From contig JHVP01000008.1 of NCBI GenBank assembly GCA_000620205.1, forward strand, positions 186,001 to 250,000: DNA of 64,000 nt, in the 5' to 3' direction. Shown piece after piece: positions 1 through 9,117 of this stretch; position 1 is the stretch's first letter, and every line of letters starts with the position of its first letter. The position numbers and the translations under genes are program-made. Source of the stretch: Geodermatophilaceae bacterium URHA0031. GTDB taxonomy: Bacteria; Actinomycetota; Actinomycetes; Mycobacteriales; Geodermatophilaceae. The notes under the pieces were generated by a model. It was given only the letters and a program-made list of their open reading frames with translations, searched no databases and was not told the origin of the DNA.

Positions 1-1093
1 CGGTCCCGACCCGGGCCAGCCACACCTCGCCCGTGGCGCCCGCGGGCACCGGGACGCCGACCAGCACGTCCTGCTCGGGAGCCCGACCGAGGTCGGACAG
101 CGGCCGCTCCGGGAAACGGCCACCGGCACGCTGGCGCAGGTCCGCCTGCGAGGGGTCGGCGTCGACCACCGTCACCCGTCGGCCCTGGAGAGCGGCGCTG
201 GCGGCCAACCCGTGGACCACGCCGGCTGCACCGGCACCGGTGAGCAGCACCGGGCCGGGTGCGCCGGCCCGTGCGTAGTCCAGCGCCACGAGCACGAGCG
301 CGGACTCCTGCGGATCGGGCGACTGACCCGACCGGGTGCGGGCGGGCCGCACGGGGACTGTCCCCAGCAGACGGTGGCCCCCCTCGTCGAGCCCGCGCCG
401 CGGGTCAGCAGCGGGCGCACGCCGCCACAGCGCCAGGCCGATCACCACGAGGGCGGCCACGACGGCGAGCAGGACGGCGTCCCTGACCGGCTTGGGCGAC
501 GAGGGCTCGGCCGAGGGCACGGCGCGCTGCACTGCGCCCACTCCGTCGCCGTAGATGGCGGCCTGGGTGCGGACCTGGTCGGCCACGGTCGGGTCGGTCG
601 TGGCGCCCAGGGCGGCGTTGGCCTCGGTCTGCACCTGGGCGGCCACGAACGCCCGGTAGCCGGCGACGACGGCGTTCGCGCGGTCGGCGGCGGTCTGCGC
701 GTCCGGGGCCGAGGCGGTGACGTCGATGACGTTGTTGTCACCGTTCGCCTTGACGTCCAGCGCCTGGTAGAGCTCGCCCGCGCTCTCGCTCGTGCCCAGC
801 CGGTCGATGGCGAGGTCGAGCACCGACTCGGTGGTCATGACGGCGACCTGGTCGGAGATGAACCGGGAGGCGTCGCCGAACGACTGCCCGCCCAACGGAT
901 CGAACGCCTGGCCCGCCGCGATCACCACCTGGCTCGACGACTGGTAGGTGCTCGGACGGCTGTCGCTGACCAGGTAACCGCCGGCACCGGCCACCAGTGC
1001 AGCCGCGAGGACCACCCAGCGCGCACGCCAGATCGCCGAGAGGACGATCGAGCGCGGGGTGGGATCGGTCAGACCCGTTGTCGGATGGGGCAC
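1..1093 (-). CDS. Wzz-like polysaccharide co-polymerase with degenerate CpsD-like domain (partial)
   Basis: Reading from a GTG at 1093, preceded by GGAGA five bases upstream, the frame stays open to the window edge, so the C-terminus is missing. The protein has a short cytoplasmic N-terminus, a first membrane segment around residues 20-40 (WVVLAAALVAGAG), a periplasmic Wzz-type region and a second segment around 205-225 followed by a cytoplasmic domain. That domain resembles the BY-kinase/CpsD fold, with an A'-box-like VTVVDAD, but the expected P-loop lysine is absent: the segment reads TGAGAAGVVHG. Wzz proteins set polymer chain length with Wzy. The divergent glycosyltransferase and polymerase genes to the right fit this. 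A chain-length role is inferred from the family; loss of kinase activity is inferred from the missing P-loop lysine. Confidence 0.8.
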   Translation of the reverse strand, partial: MPHPTTGLTDPTPRSIVLSAIWRARWVVLAAALVAGAGGYLVSDSRPSTYQSSSQVVIAAGQAFDPLGGQSFGDASRFISDQVAVMTTESVLDLAIDRLGTSESAGELYQALDVKANGDNNVIDVTASAPDAQTAADRANAVVAGYRAFVAAQVQTEANAALGATTDPTVADQVRTQAAIYGDGVGAVQRAVPSAEPSSPKPVRDAVLLAVVAALVVIGLALWRRAPAADPRRGLDEGGHRLLGTVPVRPARTRSGQSPDPQESALVLVALDYARAGAPGPVLLTGAGAAGVVHGLAASAALQGRRVTVVDADPSQADLRQRAGGRFPERPLSDLGRAPEQDVLVGVPVPAGATGEVWLARVGT

Positions 1094-1384
1094 ACTGTCT
1101 CCTGCACACTGGACGACGGCACCGGGTTCGGGCGCCGTTCTGCGCGATCCTCAGCACCTGATGCACCGAGGAGTCTTGCAGCGAGTTTGGCAGATGCTCC
1201 CGCTCGGGGGGGCGGCTGCGCCCACATTTGCCACGATCGGGTGCACCGTTGGTCACGTGACAGCTGCTCGTCGGCCTGCTCGGATATCGTGCGCTCCTGC
1301 CGTACCGAGGGCTCGTCGGGCTCTGGACGGTGATCCGCGCCCGCTGCTCGGCAGCCGGCGAACAGTGACGTGGGGAGTACGAAC
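1094..1384. promoter_or_regulatory. divergent intergenic region between Wzz-like gene and GT2
   Basis: This 291-base gap separates two divergently transcribed genes and must hold both promoters. A perfect 10-base palindrome (GTCACGTGAC) lies at 1252-1261 and could be an operator. No convincing -10/-35 pair was identified by eye. Confidence 0.4.
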
Positions 1385-2419
1385 GTGCGGGCCACCGCTG
1401 GCAACGATCCTGCCGCCGACACCGGGCGCCCACCCTCGCCGGCTCCGCACGTGAGCGTGATCATCCCGGCACGGAACGAGATCTCGACGATCGACGCCTG
1501 CCTGGACTCGGTGTTGCAGCAGGACGGCACCACCCTCGAGGTGGTGGTCGTCGACAACGGCTCCACCGACGGGACCGCAGAGTCCCTCCGGGCCCGCGCA
1601 GCGGTCGATCCCCGTCTGGTCGTCCTCAGCGAACCGGTGGCCTCGATCCCCCGGGCGCTCAACCGCGCGCTCGCGGCCGCCCGCGGTACGTGGCTCGTGC
1701 GGGTCGACGCCCACTCCACCATCCCGCCCGGTTACGTGGCCCGTGCGGTGAGCCGGCTGGCGGAGGGCACCTGGGCCGGCGTGGGCGGACGCAAGACGGC
1801 GGTGGGCCGGACCGCGACCGGGCAGGCGATCGCCGCCGTGCTGAACTCCCGGCTGGCCGTCGGTGGGTCGACCTACCACTACGGCACCACCGAGACGGTC
1901 GTCGACCACATCCCCTTCGGCGCGTACCGGACCTCCGTCGTCCGCGAGCTCGGTGGCTGGGACGAGGAGGTCCTCAACAACGAGGACTTCGAGTTCGACC
2001 AGCGCCTGCGCGCCCACGGGGACCTCCTGTTCGATCCCGCACTCGAGATCGACTGGAACGCACGGGAGTCCGTGGGAGCCCTGTTCCGCCAGTACCGCCG
2101 TTACGGCCGCGGCAAGCCCGGGGTCGCCCGGCGGCACCCCGGCAGCCTGCGTCTCCGGCACATGGCGCCACCCCTGCTCGTGCCGTGGCTGGCGGCGGCC
2201 CTGGTGACATCGGCGCGTCGCCCCCGGGTGGCCGGTGCCGCCCTGGCTCCCTACCTCCTCGCCGTCGGCGGCGCGTCCACCGTCATCGCCCGGGAGCTGC
2301 CGCCGGGGTCGTCCCGGCGGGCGGTGCCCGCCGCCCTCGTCGCGATGCAGGTGGGGTGGGGTGTCGGGTTCTGGGAGGGCGTGCTGGACCTCCTCTGCGC
2401 CGGCCGGGCCCGGACATGA
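1385..2419 (+). CDS. ExoA-like family 2 glycosyltransferase
   Basis: This predicted inverting GT-A transferase would add a sugar to the lipid-linked repeat unit at the cytoplasmic face. The N-terminal GT2 domain (about residues 20-240) shows SVIIPARNE, VVDNGSTDGT, a DxD-position motif reading VDAHS and an acidic NEDFEFDQRL. The C-terminal ~80 residues are hydrophobic with two or three membrane segments, as in succinoglycan ExoA. The GTG at 1385 is preferred because GGGGAG lies seven bases upstream; an in-frame GTG at 1370 would add five residues. The stop overlaps the next start (ATGA), so translation is probably coupled to the Wzy-like polymerase. The sugar donor cannot be read from the sequence. 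Confidence 0.85.
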   Translation: MRATAGNDPAADTGRPPSPAPHVSVIIPARNEISTIDACLDSVLQQDGTTLEVVVVDNGSTDGTAESLRARAAVDPRLVVLSEPVASIPRALNRALAAARGTWLVRVDAHSTIPPGYVARAVSRLAEGTWAGVGGRKTAVGRTATGQAIAAVLNSRLAVGGSTYHYGTTETVVDHIPFGAYRTSVVRELGGWDEEVLNNEDFEFDQRLRAHGDLLFDPALEIDWNARESVGALFRQYRRYGRGKPGVARRHPGSLRLRHMAPPLLVPWLAAALVTSARRPRVAGAALAPYLLAVGGASTVIARELPPGSSRRAVPAALVAMQVGWGVGFWEGVLDLLCAGRART

Positions 2420-3708
2420 CCGCGGTCCTCGGGGTCGGGGCGGGCGAGACCCGCGCCCCGTCCGCCCGGCCGGAGCCGCGCCGCTGGGACGGCGTGGACC
2501 AGTGGATCGTCTCGGCGCTCGTCGTCCTGCTCGTTCTGACGCAGCGGATCGGCGTCCCCTTCGGCGACACGTCGATCGGCATCGCGCTGCCGCTGTCCTA
2601 CGTGGCAGTCCTGCTGCTGCTCGCCCGGCGCAGTCTGCGGGTCAGCCGGTTGCGAGGGGAGCTGCTGCTCCTCTCGACGACCCTCGTCCTGGCGTCGACG
2701 GCGCTCGTGGGCATCACCGGGGGGTCACCGTCGCTCTCCAGCCTCATGCTGCTGCTGGCCATCTACCTGCCCTGGGTGCTGCGCACAGCGAGCCCGGACG
2801 CGCGAGCCGTCGCCCACCGTGCCGGCCTGGTCTTCATCCGGGTGATGCTGGTGGTCGCCGCCCTCGGGGTCTTCCAGTTCGTGGGGCAACTGCTGGGGGT
2901 CTGGACCTACGAGGACCTGCTCGGGACCTGGCTCCCGCCGGACCTCCTGGTGCCCAACTACAACTTCACGATCCCGCTGGCCTACGGCTCGGAGCTCTTC
3001 AAGTCCAACGGCTTCCTGATGCTGGAACCGTCGGCCTTCTCCCAGTTCTGCGCGCTGGCCGCGCTGATCGCCCTGATGCTCCGCCGGCCGGCCTGGCAGG
3101 TGCTGGTCCTCGTCGGTGGCATCGCCTCGGCGGTCTCGGGGACCGGCATCATCCTGCTCGCCGTCGGGGTCGCGCTCATGGTCGTCCGCGCCCGGCACCG
3201 GTTGCGGCCCGCGTACGTGGTCGCCTTCGGGACGGTCCTGGCGCTCGTGGCGCTCAGCCCCGCGGCGTCGGTGCTGTTGAACCGCTCCGAGGAGGTGTCG
3301 CAGCCCGAGAGCAGTGGTTACGCGCGGTTCGTGGCCCCGTACACCCAGGTGCTCCAGGGGCTGGCGGAGGACCCGACCCGGTACGTCACGGGAGGAGGGC
3401 CCGGCACCGCAGAGCGGCTGCTCACATCGAGGCGGGACGGGGTCGGAGCCGACGTCCTGTACTCGATCGTGCCGAAGCTCGCCTTCGAGTACGGGCTCAT
3501 CGCCGGCGGCGTCTTCGCCATCTTCCTGATCGTCAGCATGCTCGACGGCGCACCCTGGCGCGTCGTGCCCGGCGCGCTGGTGGTCATGACGTTCTTCCTC
3601 TCCGGCGCCCTGCTGCAGCCGCAGACCGCGTTCGTGGCCTGGATCTTCACCGGCCTGGCCAGCGTCGAGGGTCGTCCGGGCCGGCGCTCGCCGCGACCAC
3701 CGGGCTGA
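2416..3708 (+). CDS. Wzy-like O-antigen/exopolysaccharide polymerase
   Basis: A 430-residue integral membrane protein with about ten to twelve hydrophobic segments. It has a large extracytoplasmic loop near the middle (after WTYEDLLGTWLPPD) and a second loop before the last helices, the usual Wzy/WaaL layout. It would polymerise flipped repeat units outside the membrane. The start is the ATG overlapping the upstream stop; a long in-frame extension further upstream lies inside the glycosyltransferase gene and is not real. The gene ends in a hairpin shared with the convergent acyltransferase gene. Polymerase versus ligase cannot be decided from sequence; nearby Wzz favours polymerase. Confidence 0.8.
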   Translation: MTAVLGVGAGETRAPSARPEPRRWDGVDQWIVSALVVLLVLTQRIGVPFGDTSIGIALPLSYVAVLLLLARRSLRVSRLRGELLLLSTTLVLASTALVGITGGSPSLSSLMLLLAIYLPWVLRTASPDARAVAHRAGLVFIRVMLVVAALGVFQFVGQLLGVWTYEDLLGTWLPPDLLVPNYNFTIPLAYGSELFKSNGFLMLEPSAFSQFCALAALIALMLRRPAWQVLVLVGGIASAVSGTGIILLAVGVALMVVRARHRLRPAYVVAFGTVLALVALSPAASVLLNRSEEVSQPESSGYARFVAPYTQVLQGLAEDPTRYVTGGGPGTAERLLTSRRDGVGADVLYSIVPKLAFEYGLIAGGVFAIFLIVSMLDGAPWRVVPGALVVMTFFLSGALLQPQTAFVAWIFTGLASVEGRPGRRSPRPPG

Positions 3709-3721
3709 GCCGGGCTCAGCC
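3703..3721. terminator. bidirectional hairpin between convergent genes
   Basis: GGCTGAG (3703-3709) pairs with CTCAGCC (3715-3721) around a 5-base loop. It spans the stop codons of the Wzy-like gene and the acyltransferase gene. There is no T-tract, as is common for actinobacterial terminators. Confidence 0.5.
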
Positions 3722-4879
3722 GGCGGCCGACCGGCCGGGGTCGACCGGCACCGGGTGCACCGGCTCCTCGTCCGACAGCGACGTCCGCCGAGCCGCGCTG
3801 CGGGGGCGCAGCCGGCGCTCCATCGGCACCTCCACGAGGTGGTGCAGCAGCCAGGCGGCCAGCAGCGCGCAGACGAAGGCCCCGCAGACCGACAGGAACA
3901 GCACGACCCCGGTGAGGGTGTCCTTGTCCATGCCGATCCGGTCGAGCACCTCGAACCAGGCGGTCATCGCCTGGGTGTGCACCAGGTAGAACGCGTAGGA
4001 CCAGGTCCCCAGCGCCACGAGGGTCCGGGACCGGAAGATCGAACGGCGACCGGCCAGGTCGGCCTGGGCAGCAGCCCAGACGAGCAGCGCGAACGGCACC
4101 AGGGTGACGGCGACGTCCCGGAACGCGTCCGGCACGTGGTTGGCGGCGACGAACGCGGCCACGGTGATCCCGACGGCCGACCACAGCGGAGGACTCCAGC
4201 GGGCGCCCCGGACCGCGAGGACCCCGAGCAGGACGCCGATGACGAACTCGGCCAGCCGGGTGACCGGGAAGACCGCTGAGGCCCAGTAGGCGGTCATGCT
4301 GTCCCCCGCGAGGTGGACCGCGAGGGCGACGCCCTCGACCGCGAGCACGAGCACGACGATGCCCACCAGCGCCGCCGTGGGCGTCCAGCCCCCGACCCGG
4401 CGGTGCAGGAGGGGGAACACCAGGTAGAAGAAGGCCTCGCACGACAGGCTCCAGAACACCGCGTTGGTGGCCCAGAAGACGGTCTCCGAGGGCACCCAGG
4501 ACTGGGTGAGGGTGAGCGGGATCAGGTCGACCAGGGACGGCCGACGTCCCTGGAGCAGCATGATGCCCAGCGAGATCAGCCAGGCCACCGCGTACGCCGG
4601 GTAGATGCGGGCGAACCGGCGCTGGTAGAAGGCGCCCGCCGTGTCACCGGCCCGCGCCGTCCAGCTCATCACGAAGCCGCTGACGACGTAGAAGAACGAG
4701 ACGCCGGAGGCCCCGGCCAGGAACAGGGCGTCGCCGAGGCCCTGCTGCCCGTAGTGCAGCGAGTGGAAGGCGAACACGGCGAAGGCTGCGAAGAAGCGCA
4801 GCCCCGTCAGCGAGTCGAGGCGGGGTCGTGGTCGACGACCGAGGTCTGCGGTCGGCCCAGGTCCCGTGGCGGCATGCAC
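3716..4879 (-). CDS. membrane acyltransferase 3 (OafA/ExoZ type)
   Basis: A 387-residue protein with about ten membrane helices. The family signature is at the N-terminus (LDSLTGLRFFAAFAVFAFHSLHYG, with the catalytic-type His in the first helix), followed by SGFVMSW and RRFARIYPAY. Acyltransferase-3 proteins move acyl groups, usually acetyl or succinyl, onto extracellular glycans. The GTG at 4879 is the only reasonable start before the conserved N-terminus, but its ribosome site is weak. Together with the second acyltransferase near 8-9 kb it suggests an O-acylated polymer. Acetyl versus other acyl cannot be told from sequence. Confidence 0.85.
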   Translation of the reverse strand: MHAATGPGPTADLGRRPRPRLDSLTGLRFFAAFAVFAFHSLHYGQQGLGDALFLAGASGVSFFYVVSGFVMSWTARAGDTAGAFYQRRFARIYPAYAVAWLISLGIMLLQGRRPSLVDLIPLTLTQSWVPSETVFWATNAVFWSLSCEAFFYLVFPLLHRRVGGWTPTAALVGIVVLVLAVEGVALAVHLAGDSMTAYWASAVFPVTRLAEFVIGVLLGVLAVRGARWSPPLWSAVGITVAAFVAANHVPDAFRDVAVTLVPFALLVWAAAQADLAGRRSIFRSRTLVALGTWSYAFYLVHTQAMTAWFEVLDRIGMDKDTLTGVVLFLSVCGAFVCALLAAWLLHHLVEVPMERRLRPRSAARRTSLSDEEPVHPVPVDPGRSAAG

Positions 4880-4926
4880 CCGGGCAGGTTGCCATCCCGT
4901 GGCCGGGCAACGGAAGCCGGTACCCC

Positions 4927-4990
4927 GGTGCCCGGCCGGGTGGGGTCAGCTCCCACCCGGCCGGGCACCCGATCGGGTGTCCCCCGATCG
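4927..4990 (-). terminator. tandem hairpins downstream of the GH26-like gene, one with an 18-bp perfect stem
   Basis: Positions 4927-4944 pair perfectly with 4952-4969 (18 bp, 7-base loop). Immediately beside it CGATCGGG (4970-4977) pairs with CCCGATCG (4983-4990). Both lie just after the stop of the hydrolase gene read on the minus strand. A 14-base palindrome at 4966-4979 bridges the two and could give alternative folds. This is the strongest inverted repeat noticed in the window. Confidence 0.7.
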
Positions 4991-5003
4991 TGCACGCAGG
5001 CTC

Positions 5004-6407
5004 TCAGAAGGCCTCCTGGTACCGGGCTGCCGAGGAGGGCATCCGGGTGCCCCCGTACAGGCGGTAGTCGTTGTTGTGCATGTCCACGTTGAACTGGACC
5101 TCGTACAGCAACTGGCCGGCTCCGCCGCCCGCGTGCCCGGCGAAGAAGTCGTGCATGGCGGAGATGTAGGCCGGCGAGTCGCCCTCACTCGCCTTGCCCG
5201 ACCACTCCGGCACGGCCAGCGGGAGCCCGACGCTCCGCGCGAAGTCCAGGTGCTGCTGCAGGCCCTTCGGCGCGCCGGTGCCGTCGGTGTCGTCCATCGA
5301 GCTGTCCCACTGGGCCTGGGACGCCACGTACGGGTAGTTGTTGTAGTAGTCGACGCCGAGGACGTCGACGTACTTGGCCCCCGGGAAGGTCTTGCGCCAG
5401 TCGACACCGGCACCCACCGACTCGCGGTTGACGCAGAACACCAGCTTCGAGCTGGGAAAGATCTCCTGCTGCAGGGCCCGGAACCGCTTCCACGCGGTCA
5501 TGAAGTCCCCTGCGTTGGAGGCGTTCACCGACCACGGGTACCAGTTGCCGTTCATCTCGTGCGCGAACCGGATGTACAACGTCCCCGGCCGCGAGCCCCA
5601 GGCGTCGCGCAGGTTGGTCAGTGACGTCCGCCACCGGGCGTCGTAGGCGCCCGTGGCCGCCTGCGCCCACGTCTCACCCTTGTCGATGGCGCCGATCGCG
5701 ATGTCCAGAGACTTCGACCAGGACCCGAACTCGCCCCCGGGGTGAAGCTGCCACAGCTGGACCTGACCGGTGTTGCTGTCGGCCCAGGTCCCGGCGATGC
5801 CCAGCGGGGAGCCGCGCCAGGCGGCGAACTGACCCGAGGCGACGCCGGTGCCGGACGCGCCGGAGAGCCACGTGCCGGACGGGACCAGCGCGCTGGTGCC
5901 GGCGCCCGCCGCCGCGGCGGTCGAGGTGGTGGACCCGCTGGTGGACCCGCTGGTGGACCCGGTCGTGGACCCGGTGGTGGCCGAGCCGGCGGCCGCCCCG
6001 CCGGAGGTCGAGGCGGCACCGGCGTCCCCGGCGCTCGAGGCGGAACCCGCAGCCGAGGAGGCCGCGGCCGTGGGAGCCGCGCCCGAGGGAGCCGCTCCGG
6101 AGGAGGCCGCGGCCGAGGGAGCCGCGGACGTGGGGGCTGCGCCGGCCGCGGACGACCGCGCAGCGGCTCCGGCCTGGGCTCGAGCTCCTCGAGCAGCGCT
6201 CTGGGCGGCGGCCTCGGCCTCGGCGGCGGGCTGGCTCGCGGCGGCCGGCGCGGCAGCTGCCTGCTGGACCGATGCCGGTGCCGGTGCGGAGTCCGAACCG
6301 AGGGTGGAGCTGACGCTGAAGCCGAGCGTGCTGACCGCGCAGACGGCGGTGACGATGTGCATGGTGGCGCGCTGCCGGCGTCGCCCACCGAGACCGTGAC
6401 GTGACAT
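5004..6407 (-). CDS. secreted GH26-like glycoside hydrolase with low-complexity linker
   Basis: Predicted extracellular beta-glycan hydrolase. From the ATG at 6407 the protein has a signal-peptide-like N-terminus (basic run, then HIVTAVCAVSTLGFS). About 140 residues rich in Ala/Ser/Pro/Gly/Thr follow, then a ~270-residue catalytic domain starting near SGASGTGVASG. The GH26 pattern is clear: RFAHEMNGNWYPW carries the acid/base Glu and AVPEWSGK carries the likely nucleophile Glu. The reading frame extends to 6638, but the extra 77 residues look non-coding. GH26 is best known for mannanases. Position in the exopolysaccharide region suggests the target is the locus' own polymer (inference). It resembles the protein at 14073-15056. 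Confidence 0.85.
   Translation of the reverse strand: MSRHGLGGRRRQRATMHIVTAVCAVSTLGFSVSSTLGSDSAPAPASVQQAAAAPAAASQPAAEAEAAAQSAARGARAQAGAAARSSAAGAAPTSAAPSAAASSGAAPSGAAPTAAASSAAGSASSAGDAGAASTSGGAAAGSATTGSTTGSTSGSTSGSTTSTAAAAGAGTSALVPSGTWLSGASGTGVASGQFAAWRGSPLGIAGTWADSNTGQVQLWQLHPGGEFGSWSKSLDIAIGAIDKGETWAQAATGAYDARWRTSLTNLRDAWGSRPGTLYIRFAHEMNGNWYPWSVNASNAGDFMTAWKRFRALQQEIFPSSKLVFCVNRESVGAGVDWRKTFPGAKYVDVLGVDYYNNYPYVASQAQWDSSMDDTDGTGAPKGLQQHLDFARSVGLPLAVPEWSGKASEGDSPAYISAMHDFFAGHAGGGAGQLLYEVQFNVDMHNNDYRLYGGTRMPSSAARYQEAF
5929..5976. repeat. four tandem 12-bp units in the hydrolase linker
   Basis: Four adjacent copies of a 12-base unit (GTGGACCCGCTG and close variants) encode the Gly-Ser-Thr-Thr-type stretch of the linker. 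Such in-frame repeats can change linker length by slippage. Confidence 0.75.
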
Positions 6408-6824
6408 CAGTGCTCGACCTGCCGATCGGACGGACGCCGCGTGGAGCCTGCCCGGGGTACGGGCTGAGGGGTCGTGCGGACGTGGGTCTGACCTCTGGTC
6501 ACGATGGGGAGCCTCCGGGGTCGCGGCGCGTCTGGCCGCATCGTCTAGACAGGTGGGGAAGGTCGCCGGGCAGCTGCGAACAGCGACGGAGGAATGACAG
6601 CGTGTGAACACGCGCGGCACAAGGCACCTGAATGACAACCGTGTTGTTCACGACCGCCCCCGGGTCAGCGACGGCCCCTCGACCAGCGGGAACAGTTGTT
6701 GAGCCGACAAACCATGACGTGGGTCACACATTCGGCGGGTCGCTGCGACACGCCGGTGAGGCTGTCGAAATGGGCGCCCGGATAGGTTCGTGACCAGCCC
6801 TTTCAACACTCCGGAGGAAATCAG
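6408..6824. other. divergent intergenic region (417 bases)
   Basis: No gene is seen here. The region should hold promoters for the hydrolase (leftward) and the glycosyltransferase (rightward). A compact inverted repeat, GCGTGT-GA-ACACGC, lies at 6600-6613. Part of it (GTGAACA, 6604-6610) is repeated inverted at 6645-6651 (TGTTCAC). The end nearest the glycosyltransferase is less GC-rich than the coding sequence. Confidence 0.4.
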
Positions 6825-7970
6825 TTGCGCAGCGTCGTCGTCGCCAAGTTCGTGCCGTGGCCGCCGAACAGTGGGGACAAGCGCCGGACCCTCGGGATCG
6901 TCCGCGCCCTGCGCGAGCAGGGGCCGGTCACCTTGTGCGCCTTCAGCGGGCCCGACGAGGACCCGGCACCGCTGGAGGCCGAGGGGATCGACGTGCGCAG
7001 CGTGCCGCTCCGGCGACGACCGACGGACGTGGCCCGCGGACTGGTCGCGGGTCGGTCGCTGACCGCCGCCCGGTTCTGGGACGCTGCCCTGGCCCGCACG
7101 GTGGCCCAGGCCGTGCGCGAGGGCACCGACGCCCTGGTCGTCGAGCACGTGCAGTTGCTGCCGTACGCCCGGCACCTGTCCGCCGGGGTGCGCATCCTCG
7201 ACATGCACAACATCGAGTCCTCGCTGACCCGGCGCATGGCGGACTCGGCCGGTGGCCTGAAGCGGCCGGTGTTCGCCGCCGAGGCACGGGCCCTGCGGTC
7301 ACTGGAGCGGCGCGCCGTCGACGTCGACGTCGTCGCGGTGGTCAGCGAGGTGGACCGTCAGGCGTTGCGGGACGTGCTCGACCACCCGCGGGTCGTGGTC
7401 GTCCCCAACGCCTGGGACGAACCCCGGCCGCTGCCGCCGGCGGACGGACCGGTGGCCAGCTTCGTGGCCCTGCTGTCCTGGGGTCCCAACGTCGAGGCGG
7501 CCACCTGGTTCTGCCGCTCGGTGTGGCCACGGGTCGTCGCCGCCCTCCCCGAGGCGCGCCTCCAGCTGGTCGGGCGCAACCCGACCGACGAGGTCAGAGC
7601 TCTTGCCGGGCCCACCGTCCACGTCACCGGGACGGTGCCGGACCTCGAGCCCTGGTACGCCCGCACCCGGGTCGCACTCGCCCCACTGCTGGCCGGGGGT
7701 GGATCCCGGTTGAAGATCCTCGAGTCACTGGCCGCCGGGCGCCCGCTGGTCGCCACCACGATCGGCGCGGAGGGGCTCGAGGACCTGATCGGCCGGGGAG
7801 TCGTGGTCGAGGACGACCCGGCGCGGATGGCCCAGGCGGTCGTCGACCTGCTGGCCGACGCGGGAGCCAGCGCGGAGCTCGGCCGGCGAGGCGCTCAGGC
7901 CGTGGCGCAGGACCACTCGTGGGCAGCGGCCGTCCGGCCGCTCCTGGCCGAGCTCACCCGCGGGGCCTGA
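6825..7970 (+). CDS. GT-B glycosyltransferase, family 4 type
   Basis: A 381-residue GT-B transferase related to the exosortase/EpsH-associated sugar transferases. The N-terminal half begins AKFVPWPPNSGDKRRT and has DMHNIES. The C-terminal half carries ARVALAPLLAGGGSRLKILE and the donor-binding E of SLAAGRPLVATTIGAEGL. The start is TTG at 6825, fixed by a strong GGAGGAAA four bases upstream and by the conserved N-terminal strand. It ends seven bases from the convergent acyltransferase gene. The sugar is unknown. Confidence 0.85.
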   Translation: MRSVVVAKFVPWPPNSGDKRRTLGIVRALREQGPVTLCAFSGPDEDPAPLEAEGIDVRSVPLRRRPTDVARGLVAGRSLTAARFWDAALARTVAQAVREGTDALVVEHVQLLPYARHLSAGVRILDMHNIESSLTRRMADSAGGLKRPVFAAEARALRSLERRAVDVDVVAVVSEVDRQALRDVLDHPRVVVVPNAWDEPRPLPPADGPVASFVALLSWGPNVEAATWFCRSVWPRVVAALPEARLQLVGRNPTDEVRALAGPTVHVTGTVPDLEPWYARTRVALAPLLAGGGSRLKILESLAAGRPLVATTIGAEGLEDLIGRGVVVEDDPARMAQAVVDLLADAGASAELGRRGAQAVAQDHSWAAAVRPLLAELTRGA

Positions 7971-7977
7971 GCCCGGT

Positions 7978-9117
7978 TCACGGCCGGCCTCGCCGTGGCC
8001 GCGCAGTGGCACGGAGGGGCGACGGGACGTCCTTCCACCGCAGCGCAGGCTCCTCCACCCACCTCCACGACACCGCCGCCACCCCCAACGCCACCACGGT
8101 CGAGAGGAGGACGAACCCCAGCGGCGCGAGGGCACTCGCCAGTCCTGCGAGACCCAGGAGGAACTGCACCGGCCAGTGGTAGACGTACAGGCCGTACGAC
8201 AGGTCCCACCGCGGCGCCAGGTGTCGGGGCAACCGGACCATCGCGTACAGGCAGAGATAGGCCAGGCACGCGGCCCCGGCGAGGCGGTAGTCAGGGAGGG
8301 CGACCGAGGCGAGGACGACGACCGCGCTGCCGACTGCCAGCGACCAGTGCAGCCACAGGCGGTCGGCCCAGAGCCAGCCGGCAACCCCGAGCAGGAACAT
8401 CAGGAGGAACCTGAACAGGCTCTGGTTGTCCAGGACCGGGACGTCGTAGGGGATGACACCCGTGGCGTCGGCCACCGCGCCGAGCCAGGCAGCGACGCAG
8501 AGCAGGAGCACGACCTCGCGTCGCCGGGCGAGCACGCCCAGCAGTCCCAGGACCGCGACGGCGCCGTAGCAGAGAGCCTCGTACTGGAGCGTCCACAGGG
8601 CACCGTTGACGGCGTCGCCGGATCCGTCCCACTCGAGGCCGCCGATGGGGAACTGGACGATCGGCAGCGCGGCGTTCACCAGCACGTACCGCCACGCCGG
8701 GTCCTGGGTGGTGAACACCGAGACGGCCGACCGGCCGGACAGGACGGCAGCGAGCGGCGCGACGACCACCGCGGTCACCACCAGGCAGACCCAGAAGGCC
8801 GGCATCAACCGGAGGAGACGATGCCAGAGGAACCGGGACGTCGACCGGAGCCGTACCTGGCTGCGGGTGACGAGGAAGCCGCTGAGCACGAAGAAGGCGT
8901 CCACGGCGAGCGCGGAGACCTCGGTGCGGCCGAGCACCGGCTGGTGGTCGTAGCCGTTGGCCAGGGCGTGGGTCACGGCGACCACTCCAGCGAGCGCCAG
9001 CCGCAGCACCGCCAGGCTGTTGGCGCGCGGGTCGAACGCCTCGACCAGGGACTGGGGTCGAGCGACCGACAGCGGCAGCGACCGCCGTGGCACGTCGTCA
9101 CCCTGGCCTGGGTCCAC
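7978..9117 (-). CDS. membrane acyltransferase 3 family protein
   Basis: This predicted O-acyltransferase for extracellular glycan has about ten hydrophobic helices. Motifs: NSLAVLRLALAGVVAVTHA with the family His, VDAFFVLSGFLVTRS, and RFLWHRLLRLMPAFW (the RxxRxxP-type motif). GTG at 9117 is chosen because GAGAGG lies four bases upstream. The frame stays open to 9393, but that would run through the divergent MerR gene and is not used; GTG at 9093 is possible. Its product ends in WVEEPALRWKD, typical of the family. It probably decorates the same polymer as the 3716-4879 enzyme. Confidence 0.8.
   Translation of the reverse strand: MDPGQGDDVPRRSLPLSVARPQSLVEAFDPRANSLAVLRLALAGVVAVTHALANGYDHQPVLGRTEVSALAVDAFFVLSGFLVTRSQVRLRSTSRFLWHRLLRLMPAFWVCLVVTAVVVAPLAAVLSGRSAVSVFTTQDPAWRYVLVNAALPIVQFPIGGLEWDGSGDAVNGALWTLQYEALCYGAVAVLGLLGVLARRREVVLLLCVAAWLGAVADATGVIPYDVPVLDNQSLFRFLLMFLLGVAGWLWADRLWLHWSLAVGSAVVVLASVALPDYRLAGAACLAYLCLYAMVRLPRHLAPRWDLSYGLYVYHWPVQFLLGLAGLASALAPLGFVLLSTVVALGVAAVSWRWVEEPALRWKDVPSPLRATARPRRGRP

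Noticed and set aside
1690-2415. Long N-terminal extension of the Wzy-like protein
   Set aside because: It overlaps the glycosyltransferase in another frame; the ATGA overlap at 2416 explains the real start.
5621-6404. Several long open frames on the plus strand opposite the first GH26-like gene
   Set aside because: They are products of the GC-rich, repetitive linker on the other strand; low complexity and no ribosome sites.
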